Positions 55,366 to 63,414 of a DNA stretch of 64,000 nt are shown one piece after another. The DNA lies in assembly GCA_007375645.1 (NCBI GenBank), contig VMER01000002.1:37473-101472 (forward strand), given 5' to 3'. Every line of letters begins with the position of its first letter. Position 1 is the stretch's first letter. Under the pieces are notes generated by a model. The model searched no databases. It was not told the DNA's origin and saw nothing but the letters and a program-made list of their open reading frames with translations. A program made the translations under genes and the position numbers. This DNA comes from Parcubacteria group bacterium LiPW_15 (GTDB lineage: Bacteria > Patescibacteria > Paceibacteria > UBA6257 > 2-01-FULL-56-20).

Positions 55366-57792
55366 ATGAATAAAAAACGCACTTTTTTCCGCTATTTATT
55401 GATCGGCGCGGCCTCTGTTTTTGGGATCGCGGTTTTGGCTGTTTTCATATTGAGCCGCGGCTTGCCCTCGATCGAAGAAATCGACTCCCGGGAGATAAGC
55501 CAGTCAACCAAGATACTCGATCGAACAGGCGCGGTTTTGCTTTATGATCTGAACTCCGGCGTCAAAAGAACTGTTATCCAGCCGGACCAAGTTCCGCAGT
55601 CCATAAGGGACGCGACTGTAGCGATAGAAGACGAGCGCTTCTATGAAGAGCCGGCGTTTGATTGGCGGGGAATCTTGCGCGCCTTTGTTGTAAATCTGAC
55701 CAAGGGCAGCCCCTCGCAAGGAGCCTCCACCATAACCCAGCAATTGGCGAGAAACGCATTTCTTACCCCGGAAAAAACAATTATTCGCAAACTAAAGGAG
55801 TTGCTTTTGGCTGTCAGGCTTGATCGCCACTACAGCAAGGATCAAATCCTTTGGTATTACTTGAATGAGATTCCTTACGGTCCGACCACTTACGGCATAG
55901 AAGCGGCAAGTCAATCATACTTCAACAAGCCCGCAAAAGAACTGACGCTTGCCGAAAGCGCCATTCTTGCGGCGATTCCCAGAAATCCGATCTACTACGA
56001 TCCGGGCGGTAGCCACATTCAGGATCTTTTGAGGCGAAAAGATCTGGTGCTTAAAAAGATGTTTGATCTTAAAAAAATAAGCGAAGCGGATTATAAAACC
56101 GCGACCGCTCAAAAAATACAGTTCCAGCCCGTCGCCCGCGGGATAAAAGCTCCGCACTTCGTGATGGCTGTGCAAGATTATTTGATCCAAAAATACGGCG
56201 AGGATTTGGTTCGAAAGGGCGGCCTGAAGATAACCACAACCTTGGATTGGGATCTCCAACAAGCGGCGGAGAAGGCTGTTGCCGACGGTGCGGCGCGAAA
56301 TGAAAAATTATACGGCGGCAAAAACGCGGCGCTGGTCGCTCAAAACGCGACCTCCGGGCAGGTTTTGGCAATGGTCGGTTCCCGCGACTATTTTGATCTT
56401 TCCGTTGACGGAAATTTTAACGTTGCTACCCAGGGCTTGCGCCAACCGGGATCTTCTTTGAAGCCGTTTATTTATTTGGAAAGTTTTATAAAAGGATATT
56501 CTCCGGACACCGTTCTCTTAGATACCCCGACCGAATTTGCCGCCAACAATCCGAACTGTCCTTTGTGGCCAGATTATTCTTTGGACAATCCGGCCTGCTT
56601 CCACCCGGAAAATTTCGACCATATTTTTCGCGGCCCGGTTAACCTAAGAAACGCGCTCGCTCAATCCATTAACATCCCGGCAGTAAAAATGCTTTACCTT
56701 GCGGGGCTTAAAGATTCTCTCCGTCTCGTAAATAGTTTCGGCCTCACGACCCTGGACGACCCTCAAAGATACGGGCTTTCTCTTGTTTTGGGAGGCGGCG
56801 CGGTGCGTCTCGCCGATCTGGTTGAAGCCTATTCTGTTTTGGCCGACGACGGGAACAAACATCCTCAGTCCACGATCTTGGAAATAAAAGATTCGAGCGG
56901 CAAGGTTTTGGAGTCTTGGCAGGAATCCGACAATTCGGTTGCCCCGGCGCAAAATATTCGGGAGATAAATGATATTTTGTCCGACGAAGCTGCCCGCTCC
57001 GGTCTTCTGCAAAACAGTTTGGGCCTCACGGTTTTCCCGGGACATGAGGTCGCCATGAAAACCGGTACGTCCAACGATTACCGCGACGCTTGGACGGTGG
57101 GCTACACCCCGTCCCTCGTGGTCGGAGTCTGGGCCGGCAACAACGATAACTCTCCAATGAAACGGCAAGGTTCGAGTATTTTGGCAGCCATACCTATTTG
57201 GAGTTCTTTTATGGGCGAAGCCCTGAAGACACAGCCCCAAACGCCTTTCCCAAAACCAGACCCGCGCGTTCCCGAAAAACCTATCTTGCGCGGGGAATAC
57301 ATAATCCAAAATCAGCTTCATACCATTTTATATTATGTCGATAAAAATGATCCGGCCGGCTCCGCTCCGATAAGCCCTTCTTCCGATCCTCAATACATAA
57401 ACTGGGAAACCAGCATTTTGCGCTGGGCCTCAACAAATCTTTCTGCCTTTTCTTCGTTTAACCAAAATGCGACGACTACCACACTTTTTGTTCCGGGGAA
57501 TCAAGATCCTCAGGTAAAAATCCTTTCTCCCGCGGACGGCAGCTTTGTCGGAAACTCCGTGGAAATTCATGCCGCTCTCGCGTCGGGCGCGGACATTACC
57601 GATGTTAATGTTTATTTAAATCAGTCTTTGGTTTACTCGATGAGGCCGGCCCCTTCAAAAAATAACGACTTCTCTTGGAGTTTTGCCCCTTCCAATCTAT
57701 CGGATCAAAATCTTTTAGAGATTGAAACAAAAGACGCTTCGGGAAGAAGCGCCAAATCCGGAATTATTGTTTACAAACAGCCCGCAGCTTAG
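55366..57792 (+). CDS. class A penicillin-binding protein (PBP1A type)
   Basis: 808 residues. Membrane anchor about 8-32. Glycosyltransferase (GT51) motifs: VAIEDERFYEEPAFDW with the catalytic Glu, QGASTITQQLARN and an R-K-x-K-E-L-like segment. Transpeptidase motifs: PGSSLKPF (active Ser), QSINIP (SxN) and KTGTSNDYRDAW (KTG). The last 100 residues form an extra beta domain (VKILSPADGSFVGNSVEIHA). It polymerises and cross-links peptidoglycan, so this cell has a wall. Confidence 0.95.
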   Translation: MNKKRTFFRYLLIGAASVFGIAVLAVFILSRGLPSIEEIDSREISQSTKILDRTGAVLLYDLNSGVKRTVIQPDQVPQSIRDATVAIEDERFYEEPAFDWRGILRAFVVNLTKGSPSQGASTITQQLARNAFLTPEKTIIRKLKELLLAVRLDRHYSKDQILWYYLNEIPYGPTTYGIEAASQSYFNKPAKELTLAESAILAAIPRNPIYYDPGGSHIQDLLRRKDLVLKKMFDLKKISEADYKTATAQKIQFQPVARGIKAPHFVMAVQDYLIQKYGEDLVRKGGLKITTTLDWDLQQAAEKAVADGAARNEKLYGGKNAALVAQNATSGQVLAMVGSRDYFDLSVDGNFNVATQGLRQPGSSLKPFIYLESFIKGYSPDTVLLDTPTEFAANNPNCPLWPDYSLDNPACFHPENFDHIFRGPVNLRNALAQSINIPAVKMLYLAGLKDSLRLVNSFGLTTLDDPQRYGLSLVLGGGAVRLADLVEAYSVLADDGNKHPQSTILEIKDSSGKVLESWQESDNSVAPAQNIREINDILSDEAARSGLLQNSLGLTVFPGHEVAMKTGTSNDYRDAWTVGYTPSLVVGVWAGNNDNSPMKRQGSSILAAIPIWSSFMGEALKTQPQTPFPKPDPRVPEKPILRGEYIIQNQLHTILYYVDKNDPAGSAPISPSSDPQYINWETSILRWASTNLSAFSSFNQNATTTTLFVPGNQDPQVKILSPADGSFVGNSVEIHAALASGADITDVNVYLNQSLVYSMRPAPSKNNDFSWSFAPSNLSDQNLLEIETKDASGRSAKSGIIVYKQPAA

Positions 57793-57809
57793 CTCTTTGG
57801 CGGCGATGT

Positions 57810-58916
57810 CTATCCTTTGAGGATGGGCATTAAAATGTAAAAATAAGACGGCTCGTTTGGGGTCTTAATAAGAACCGCTTTGTTCTCGTCGCTCATCCCC
57901 AAATAAACTTCGTTTCCTTTAAGCGCTTTGAGTCCGTCGCTCAAATACTTCCAATTAAATCCTATCGGCTTCATCTTGCCGCTTATCTTCGCCGCCAGGA
58001 GGTAATCGTTCTCTCCTGCGGACTCATCCCCGGAAACTATCTCGATCGCCTTGTCGTGCGGTTTAAGCGAAATTTCGTTGACCCTACTGCTTAGAACGCT
58101 TGTAAGTTTTACCGCATTCATAAATTCGCTTCTTTCCACCACTGCTTCGGAAATAAATGTTTTCGGGATTATTTGTTTGTATTCCGGAAATCTTCCTTCG
58201 CCAAGCCTCGAAATACATTCCCATTGTTCCGTCTCAAAAAGTATCTGATTTTCGTCTTTAAATATCTTTACCGCGCCGGTTTCGTTCAATATCCTTAAAA
58301 GTTCGTTCGCGGTTTTAAGAGGCAAAAGGCAGGAAAATTCGTTTTCTATGTTTGATTTAAATTCTTTATCGGAAATTTTTTTCTCCCCCAGCCGAAAACT
58401 GTCTGTCGCCGCAAAAACAAGAGAGTCTACGGTAAAATAAAGATGAATATTGTTTAACTCCGGTCTTATTTCCGAAAACTGCGCCGCCACTACGGTTTGA
58501 GAAAGAGCTTCTTTTAAAACGGCCTGATCCATTTCTATAAATTCCTTTTTTTCTTTAAGACGCGGAATTATCGGAAACTCTTCTGTGGAAGTTCCTTGTA
58601 TCTTCGCTTTGTAATTATCGGATTTTATCTCCAAAGACTCGTTTTTCAAAGATATATTTATTCTTTCGCTCTGAAGCGCGCCGATAAGTCCGGAAAAAAG
58701 ATTTCCGGGAACAGTCGTTTTCCCGTCCTCGATTATTTTTCCCATCACCGAACAAGTGGTCGCTATTTCTAAATTCGTCGCGACCAAAGTAATTTTATTC
58801 TTGCTCGCTTCCAATAAAATATTTTTTAATATCGGCAACTGACTGCCTTCACCCGTTGCGCGGGAGATTATATCCAAACCTTCTTTTAGTTTCTCTCTTA
58901 TTACTACTATATTCAT
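57810..58916 (-). CDS. dnaN: DNA polymerase III beta subunit (sliding clamp)
   Basis: 368 residues with three repeated clamp domains. LPILKNILLEASKNKITLVATNLEI (first domain), FAATDSFRLGEKK (second) and the C-terminal YFYILMPI (hydrophobic pocket end) are conserved. A processivity clamp for the replicase; loaded with help of HolA (45562). It follows dnaA on the same strand across a 120-base AT-rich gap. No Shine-Dalgarno sequence is visible. Confidence 0.95.
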   Translation of the reverse strand: MNIVVIREKLKEGLDIISRATGEGSQLPILKNILLEASKNKITLVATNLEIATTCSVMGKIIEDGKTTVPGNLFSGLIGALQSERINISLKNESLEIKSDNYKAKIQGTSTEEFPIIPRLKEKKEFIEMDQAVLKEALSQTVVAAQFSEIRPELNNIHLYFTVDSLVFAATDSFRLGEKKISDKEFKSNIENEFSCLLPLKTANELLRILNETGAVKIFKDENQILFETEQWECISRLGEGRFPEYKQIIPKTFISEAVVERSEFMNAVKLTSVLSSRVNEISLKPHDKAIEIVSGDESAGENDYLLAAKISGKMKPIGFNWKYLSDGLKALKGNEVYLGMSDENKAVLIKTPNEPSYFYILMPILKG

Positions 58917-59036
58917 ATTATTAATAATTAGTTGTAGTTGTAGGGATTAATGTTTCTGGGGAAAAGTCGGTTTCATCGTTGTTCTTATTGAGAGGGGCCT
59001 GTTGATAACCGAGCCGAAAAGTTCTTTTTCTGGGGA
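58917..59036. other. dnaA-dnaN intergenic region, possible part of the origin
   Basis: 120 bases with an AT-rich stretch (ATTATTAATAATTAG region) next to dnaN and one DnaA-box-like site TGTTGATAA (59000-59008; complement TTATCAACA, one base from TTATCCACA). The dnaA-dnaN neighbourhood is a common origin site. Only one clear box here, so the evidence is modest. Confidence 0.4.
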
Positions 59037-60395
59037 TTAGTCCTTGAAAATAAGTTCCTTTATTAAGTTGATCTTTTGACTCAAAGAAGAGTTTTTGTTT
59101 ATTTCCTGGGATATCTTCTCTACCGCGTGGATAGCAGTGGTGTGGTCTCTCCCCAGCTTTTCCCCAATATGGGGATAAGACATCTCCAGGATATCCCGAA
59201 TCAGGAACATAGCTACTTGGCGCGGTTCCACCACTTCTTTTTTCCTGACCCGGCCGGTCAGTTCCTCCGGGGCAACATTGTAAAAATCAGCCACAGCCTT
59301 GAGAATTTGGTCCTCGGAGACCCGCTGAGAGAAGTCTTTTACCGATTTTTTAATGATCTCTTCGACCTCTTTAACGGACAACTCCACCTTTTTGGCTTCC
59401 CGGTAAAAAAGTATTTTATTCAAAACACCCTCGATTTCTCTTACGTTTTTTTTCACTTTTCTGGCGATCAAATCGATTATTTCTTCGCTCAAAGAGCGGT
59501 TGCCCTCCAGAAGTTTGCTTTTAATTATCGCAACGCGCATTTCATATTCCGGAAAACCGATGTCCGCTATTAAACCGCCCTCGAAGCGCGAGCGCAATCT
59601 TTCTTCCAGGGTTGGGATCGATTGCGGCGGGCGATCGGAAGAAATTATTATTTGCTTTCCGTTTTCATGAAGAGCGTTGAAGGTGTAAAAGAACTCCTCT
59701 TCGGTCGCCTTCTTTCCTCCAATGAACTGAATGTCGTCGATTATCAAGACATCCGCCTCCCGATATTTCTTCTTCACATCTTCCATTCTCTTGTTTCTTA
59801 TTCCCCAAATAACATCGCTCGTAAACTTTTCAGAGGTGACATATTTTGGCCGCAGCTTGCCCTTGTAGCGCGCAATTATCTCGTTGCCGATAGCTTGCAT
59901 CAAATGGGTCTTGCCCAACCCCACGCCGCCGTAAACAAAAAACGGATTATACTTTGTTCCAACTTCGTCAATGATGGCGTTGGCCGCCGCCGCCGCAAGC
60001 TCGTTTGACGCACCGACCACCAAAGACTTTAGCGTGTAGCGGGAATTCAAGTTGCTTACCGGATCGATCTTAAATTCCAAATTCATCCGGTTTTCGAACT
60101 TGGTAAAATCGGTGGTGGTTATTTTTTGCGGCTTGGGTTCCACAACGGCCGTCCCCTGCACCGTAAATTCCAATTTTTTTGCGCTTGGATCGTAATTTCT
60201 TACCGCGCCAAGTAAATTTTTCTGATACTTGTTCTGAACCCACTCCTTTGCGAAGTTATTCGGCAAGGCAACAACAAAAGTACCGTCGCTTTTTTCGATA
60301 AGGCGACTATTTTTTAACCATGTTGCAAAGTTTGCTCTAGAAAGCTGCACCTCCATTTCCCCTAACGCCAATTGCCAAAGCTGTTCTAGATCCAT
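59037..60395 (-). CDS. dnaA: chromosomal replication initiator DnaA
   Basis: 452 residues. The N-terminal domain begins MDLEQLWQLALGEME. AAA+ domain: FVYGGVGLGKTHLMQAIGNE (Walker A), VLIIDDIQFIGGK (Walker B) and the box VII arginine region RLRSRFEGGL. The C-terminal helix-turn-helix carries LGRDHTTAIHAVEKI, which contacts DnaA boxes. ATG 60395 is preferred to 60401 because a TAGAAT box ends eight bases before it. It is divergent from rpmH. Confidence 0.95.
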   Translation of the reverse strand: MDLEQLWQLALGEMEVQLSRANFATWLKNSRLIEKSDGTFVVALPNNFAKEWVQNKYQKNLLGAVRNYDPSAKKLEFTVQGTAVVEPKPQKITTTDFTKFENRMNLEFKIDPVSNLNSRYTLKSLVVGASNELAAAAANAIIDEVGTKYNPFFVYGGVGLGKTHLMQAIGNEIIARYKGKLRPKYVTSEKFTSDVIWGIRNKRMEDVKKKYREADVLIIDDIQFIGGKKATEEEFFYTFNALHENGKQIIISSDRPPQSIPTLEERLRSRFEGGLIADIGFPEYEMRVAIIKSKLLEGNRSLSEEIIDLIARKVKKNVREIEGVLNKILFYREAKKVELSVKEVEEIIKKSVKDFSQRVSEDQILKAVADFYNVAPEELTGRVRKKEVVEPRQVAMFLIRDILEMSYPHIGEKLGRDHTTAIHAVEKISQEINKNSSLSQKINLIKELIFKD

Positions 60396-60403
60396 TGTCA
60401 TCT

Positions 60404-60431
60404 ATTCTATGCTTCGGCGCGCGAGAGTCAA
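60404..60431 (-). promoter_or_regulatory. dnaA promoter
   Basis: On the minus strand, TTGACT (60426-60431), 16 bases, TAGAAT (60404-60409). Near-leaderless for ATG 60395. Confidence 0.65.
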
Positions 60432-60462
60432 AGGGCCTCTCTCCCGCAAGCTGGGGAATAGC

Positions 60463-60471
60463 TGTTGATAA
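60463..60471 (+). promoter_or_regulatory. DnaA-box-like site overlapping the rpmH promoter
   Basis: TGTTGATAA, identical to the site at 59000-59008. It covers the rpmH -35 element and lies 32 bases upstream of the dnaA -35. Confidence 0.45.
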
Positions 60472-60492
60472 CTTTTTTTTCTGTGCTAGAAT
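60465..60492 (+). promoter_or_regulatory. rpmH promoter, leaderless start
   Basis: TTGATA (60465-60470), 16 bases, TAGAAT (60487-60492) with a TGC extension. The ATG at 60499 follows after six bases. Confidence 0.7.
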
Positions 60493-60498
60493 AAGCCC

Positions 60499-60633
60499 AT
60501 GTCCAAGACTTATCAGCCAAAAAAGAAAAAAAGAGCGCGAACGCACGGCTTCCTTAAAAGAATGAAGTCGCCCGGAGGCAGAAAAGTGCTTCAAGCAAGA
60601 AGGGCCAAGGGCAGGAAAAAAGTTTCCGTCTAA
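60499..60633 (+). CDS. rpmH: 50S ribosomal protein L34
   Basis: 44 residues, starting MSKTYQPKKKKRARTHGFL and ending with GGRKVLQARRAKGRKKVSV-type sequence. This is the full L34 pattern (T-x-Q-P, H-G-F, R-R-x-K-G-R). First gene of the classical rpmH-rnpA-yidC-jag cluster beside dnaA. Confidence 0.95.
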   Translation: MSKTYQPKKKKRARTHGFLKRMKSPGGRKVLQARRAKGRKKVSV

Positions 60634-60639
60634 AAACCC

Positions 60640-60954
60640 ATGTTCGCAAGGAAGAACCGGCTTGGGACCGCCGGCTTCGGCAATAAAAACACAAAAAAGA
60701 CCAACATCGGACCATTTTTGGTCCGTTTTGGCAAAAACGCGGCTGCTGAAAACAGATTTGCGGTGGTGGTTTCCGCAAAATTCGAAAAAAGCGCCGCCAA
60801 AAGGCACTACTGGCAGCGGCAAATAAGAGAGAGGTTAAAGAGTTGGCCGAAAGCCGGTTTGGATGTTATAGTTTCACCACTCCCGGCTGCGAAGGAGGTT
60901 GGAGCGAGGGCGGCTAGCGCGGCGCTTCAAAACGGATACAAAGCGATAATCTGA
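60640..60954 (+). CDS. rnpA: ribonuclease P protein component
   Basis: 104 residues. The RNA-binding helix reads KSAAKRHYWQRQIRERL, a variant of the K-x-A-V-x-R-N-x-x-K-R-x-x-R-E motif. Basic N-terminus. It assists the catalytic RNase P RNA in 5' tRNA maturation. The RNA (rnpB) is not in the window. It starts six bases after rpmH. Confidence 0.88.
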   Translation: MFARKNRLGTAGFGNKNTKKTNIGPFLVRFGKNAAAENRFAVVVSAKFEKSAAKRHYWQRQIRERLKSWPKAGLDVIVSPLPAAKEVGARAASAALQNGYKAII

Positions 60955-60961
60955 ATCCAAG

Positions 60962-61684
60962 ATGATATTTCTTTACCATACAATTTTTTACGATCCCCTC
61001 TTGAATCTGCTGGTGGTTCTTTATAAAACCATTGCCTTCAGCGATCTCGGGCTGGCAATAGTGTTTCTCACGGTCCTCATCCGCCTCATACTTTTCCCTA
61101 TCTTTCAAAAAAGCGCGCGCTATCAAATAGTTATGCAGCGGCTTCAACCGAAGGTGGCTGAGCTTCAGAAGAGACACAAAGACGATAAGGCCAAGCAAAC
61201 CGAAGCCCTCCTTTCGCTTTACAAAGAAAACAAAACAAATCCATTTTCCGGATTTCTTTATATATTGTTACAGCTGCCGATCCTCATTGCTCTGTATCAG
61301 ATATTTTTGAACATATTAAAACCGGAAGTTTTTGAAAGACTATATGGATTCGTTGCCGCCCCGGGGGTTTTGAACACTACCTTTTTAGGCTTGATTAATT
61401 TATCCTTGCCCAGTATTCTGATGGTGGGTCTGGCCGCTGCCGGACAATATTTTCAGATAAAGACCGCCCTTCCGAAGCTTGAGGACGGGAAGCAGCTCTC
61501 GGTGCAGGAAAAAGCGAGCAGGAGAATGGCCTTTATCGCGCCGGCCCTCACGGTATTTATTTTTTATAAGCTGCCCGCCGCCGTAGGTCTTTATTGGCTC
61601 ACGGCCTCGATATTCTCGATAATTCAGCAGGAATTAATACAAAGAAACATAAAGAAAGATGAACAGCTGGGAAGAACTGATTAA
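60962..61684 (+). CDS. yidC: membrane protein insertase YidC
   Basis: 240 residues, the short form without the large periplasmic domain. Five membrane segments (about 5-25, 32-52, 95-118, 140-165, 195-220). The conserved Arg lies in the first core helix region VLIRLILFPIFQKSAR, and QLPILIALYQIF is a family motif. It inserts membrane proteins with or without SecYEG (secG at 9247). It overlaps jag by 26 bases. Confidence 0.93.
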   Translation: MIFLYHTIFYDPLLNLLVVLYKTIAFSDLGLAIVFLTVLIRLILFPIFQKSARYQIVMQRLQPKVAELQKRHKDDKAKQTEALLSLYKENKTNPFSGFLYILLQLPILIALYQIFLNILKPEVFERLYGFVAAPGVLNTTFLGLINLSLPSILMVGLAAAGQYFQIKTALPKLEDGKQLSVQEKASRRMAFIAPALTVFIFYKLPAAVGLYWLTASIFSIIQQELIQRNIKKDEQLGRTD

Positions 61685-62093
61685 AAAACTGGTGGAAGCG
61701 ATGGGCTTCCGGGATTACAAGCTCGAAGTAGACGAAGAGCATAAACACGGGAGCGTGCATCTTTATGACGGCGAGACAATAGTCAAAGAAAACCTGCCAG
61801 GCATGGTGGAGAGTTTTAACCACCTATTCCAACTTATCGCCCAAAGGAACAACAAAGAGCCGATCTATCTGGATATCAATAACTATCGCAAAGAACGGGA
61901 AAAGCTTATCACAGAGCTTGCTAGGGCCGCAGCGAGGAAGGTGGTGGCCACTAAGCAGGAGATAACTCTGCCGGCGATGAACTCCTATGAAAGACGCATC
62001 GTTCACACCGAGCTTGCTGCGCACCCCGAGGTCAAGACCGAAAGCCAGGGGCAAGGGAAAGAAAGATCGGTTATCATCAAGCCGATAGCCTAA
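61659..62093 (+). CDS. jag: R3H-domain RNA-binding protein Jag (KhpB)
   Basis: 144 residues. A KH-like domain (SVHLYDGETIVKENLPGMVESFNHLF region) and a C-terminal R3H motif (TLPAMNSYERRIVH). It lacks the N-terminal Jag-N domain of longer relatives. RNA-binding partner of KhpA in other bacteria, linked to cell division and envelope control. It overlaps yidC, so it is translationally coupled. Confidence 0.88.
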   Translation: MNSWEELIKKLVEAMGFRDYKLEVDEEHKHGSVHLYDGETIVKENLPGMVESFNHLFQLIAQRNNKEPIYLDINNYRKEREKLITELARAAARKVVATKQEITLPAMNSYERRIVHTELAAHPEVKTESQGQGKERSVIIKPIA

Positions 62094-62125
62094 TCCGGAC
62101 AGTCTATGGACTGTCCGGATTTTTT
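62093..62125 (+). terminator. terminator of the rpmH-jag operon
   Basis: A 13-bp stem ATCCGGACAGTCT / GGACTGTCCGGAT with loop AT, then six T's. It shares the GGACAGTC-y-ATGGA core with 53912-53943. Confidence 0.9.
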
Positions 62126-62155
62126 AATCTCTCTCAATTATATCGATCGCGAATT

Positions 62156-63370
62156 TTATTTTGGAAGAGGCAGAGAATAGATCTTGCCGTCCGCGCGGTT
62201 TAGAATAAATAGCTTGTCGCCGGAGATGAGTGGGCTTGAAGCATCAAGGCTTCGACCGGTGGCGGAGAGGATCAGCGAAGCGGTTCCGTCGTCAAGGTTT
62301 ATCTTATAAATATTGTCCGCGGTAAAAAACGAACGCTTGTAATATTCGTCGGGAAGTGTTTTTTGGGTAAAATCGGTTTGATTGGAGGGAACGGCGCAAA
62401 TAATATTTTTCTCTTCCGGAACCGGCACAGCTTTAATTTTTGTGGAGGTGGAGATCGTCGATGTTGGTGCGGCCTCTGGAACAAACAAACACTTTTCCGG
62501 TAAGGTCAAGAACTGGAATTTATTTATTGTTTCTCCCGATGCGCTCACTATTCGGAAGTCCCCTCCCCTGGCGGTTTGGCTGCCAAAAAATTCCAAAGCG
62601 CGCGATGCGGCGGAATCCCAAAGAAGAGCGGCGCCCGGAACATCGATTACGGGGGAAGAAAAAGTTTTTTTGGCGGTGTCGAAGACAAACACAGAACCAT
62701 TAACGAGTCCGGACGGTTTTTGGCTTATGGATATTTTGCCCGGCGCGGCCCAATCCAAAACCAAGTCTTCCATCCTGAGGGAAAACAATTGTGATGGCTT
62801 TGCTTTGGCGACGTCCATATCCAAAGAGAAGACGGTTTTAAGTCCGCTTTTTTCCGTCGCGTAAGCCAAAACATGGCTCCTTGGTTTCCAGGAGGCGGAA
62901 ACGACGCCTACCGCAAGCGGGGTCCAAGAACGAGTCGCAATATCAAAGACGCTAAATTGTCTGCTGTCCGAAGTCCCAAAAGAAAGAACTACCTTTTGGG
63001 CGTCATATGAGAAGGCGGCCGAAACAAAATTGTCTAAAGAGGAGGCGCTAAGAGGCGAGACGGAACCATCTGCGGAAATCTTGAATATTTTTCCGTCCAA
63101 TCCTGCGGCAATAATGCTCGTGTCGCTTGCGACGCCAAAAGAAGAGAGCTGTTCGGTTCCCAAAGCCGGCAAGCCGGCCGCTGTTTCGGGAGAAGTTGCG
63201 CCCCCGGGCTGGCCCTCTCCCCCTATTATAGGCGTAGCCTCCGGTAGTCCGCCGGGTGTGGTTGTCGCGGTTCCGTTTCCGGCGTTTTTTTTGGTGCTCA
63301 GGGTATATCCTGCATACACAACGCCGGCTATCGCCAGAACGATAAGGATGATAATTAGGAATCTTTTCAT
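62156..63370 (-). CDS. membrane-anchored protein with beta-propeller-like repeats
   Basis: 404 residues. N-terminal membrane anchor (about 4-24), a Thr/Pro/Gly-rich linker (about 30-70), then a long extracytoplasmic domain with repeated strands such as IIAAGLDGKIFKISADGS and later KLFILNRADGKIYSLPLPK at the very end, resembling propeller blades. Two Cys residues could form a disulfide. No specific family. Upstream on the same strand lies the partial pilin-like gene, so the two may belong to one surface system. Confidence 0.65.
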   Translation of the reverse strand: MKRFLIIILIVLAIAGVVYAGYTLSTKKNAGNGTATTTPGGLPEATPIIGGEGQPGGATSPETAAGLPALGTEQLSSFGVASDTSIIAAGLDGKIFKISADGSVSPLSASSLDNFVSAAFSYDAQKVVLSFGTSDSRQFSVFDIATRSWTPLAVGVVSASWKPRSHVLAYATEKSGLKTVFSLDMDVAKAKPSQLFSLRMEDLVLDWAAPGKISISQKPSGLVNGSVFVFDTAKKTFSSPVIDVPGAALLWDSAASRALEFFGSQTARGGDFRIVSASGETINKFQFLTLPEKCLFVPEAAPTSTISTSTKIKAVPVPEEKNIICAVPSNQTDFTQKTLPDEYYKRSFFTADNIYKINLDDGTASLILSATGRSLDASSPLISGDKLFILNRADGKIYSLPLPK

Positions 63371-63414
63371 CTCTCTATTAATTATATGGGTTTAATCGGG
63401 CAAAACCAATGAAT

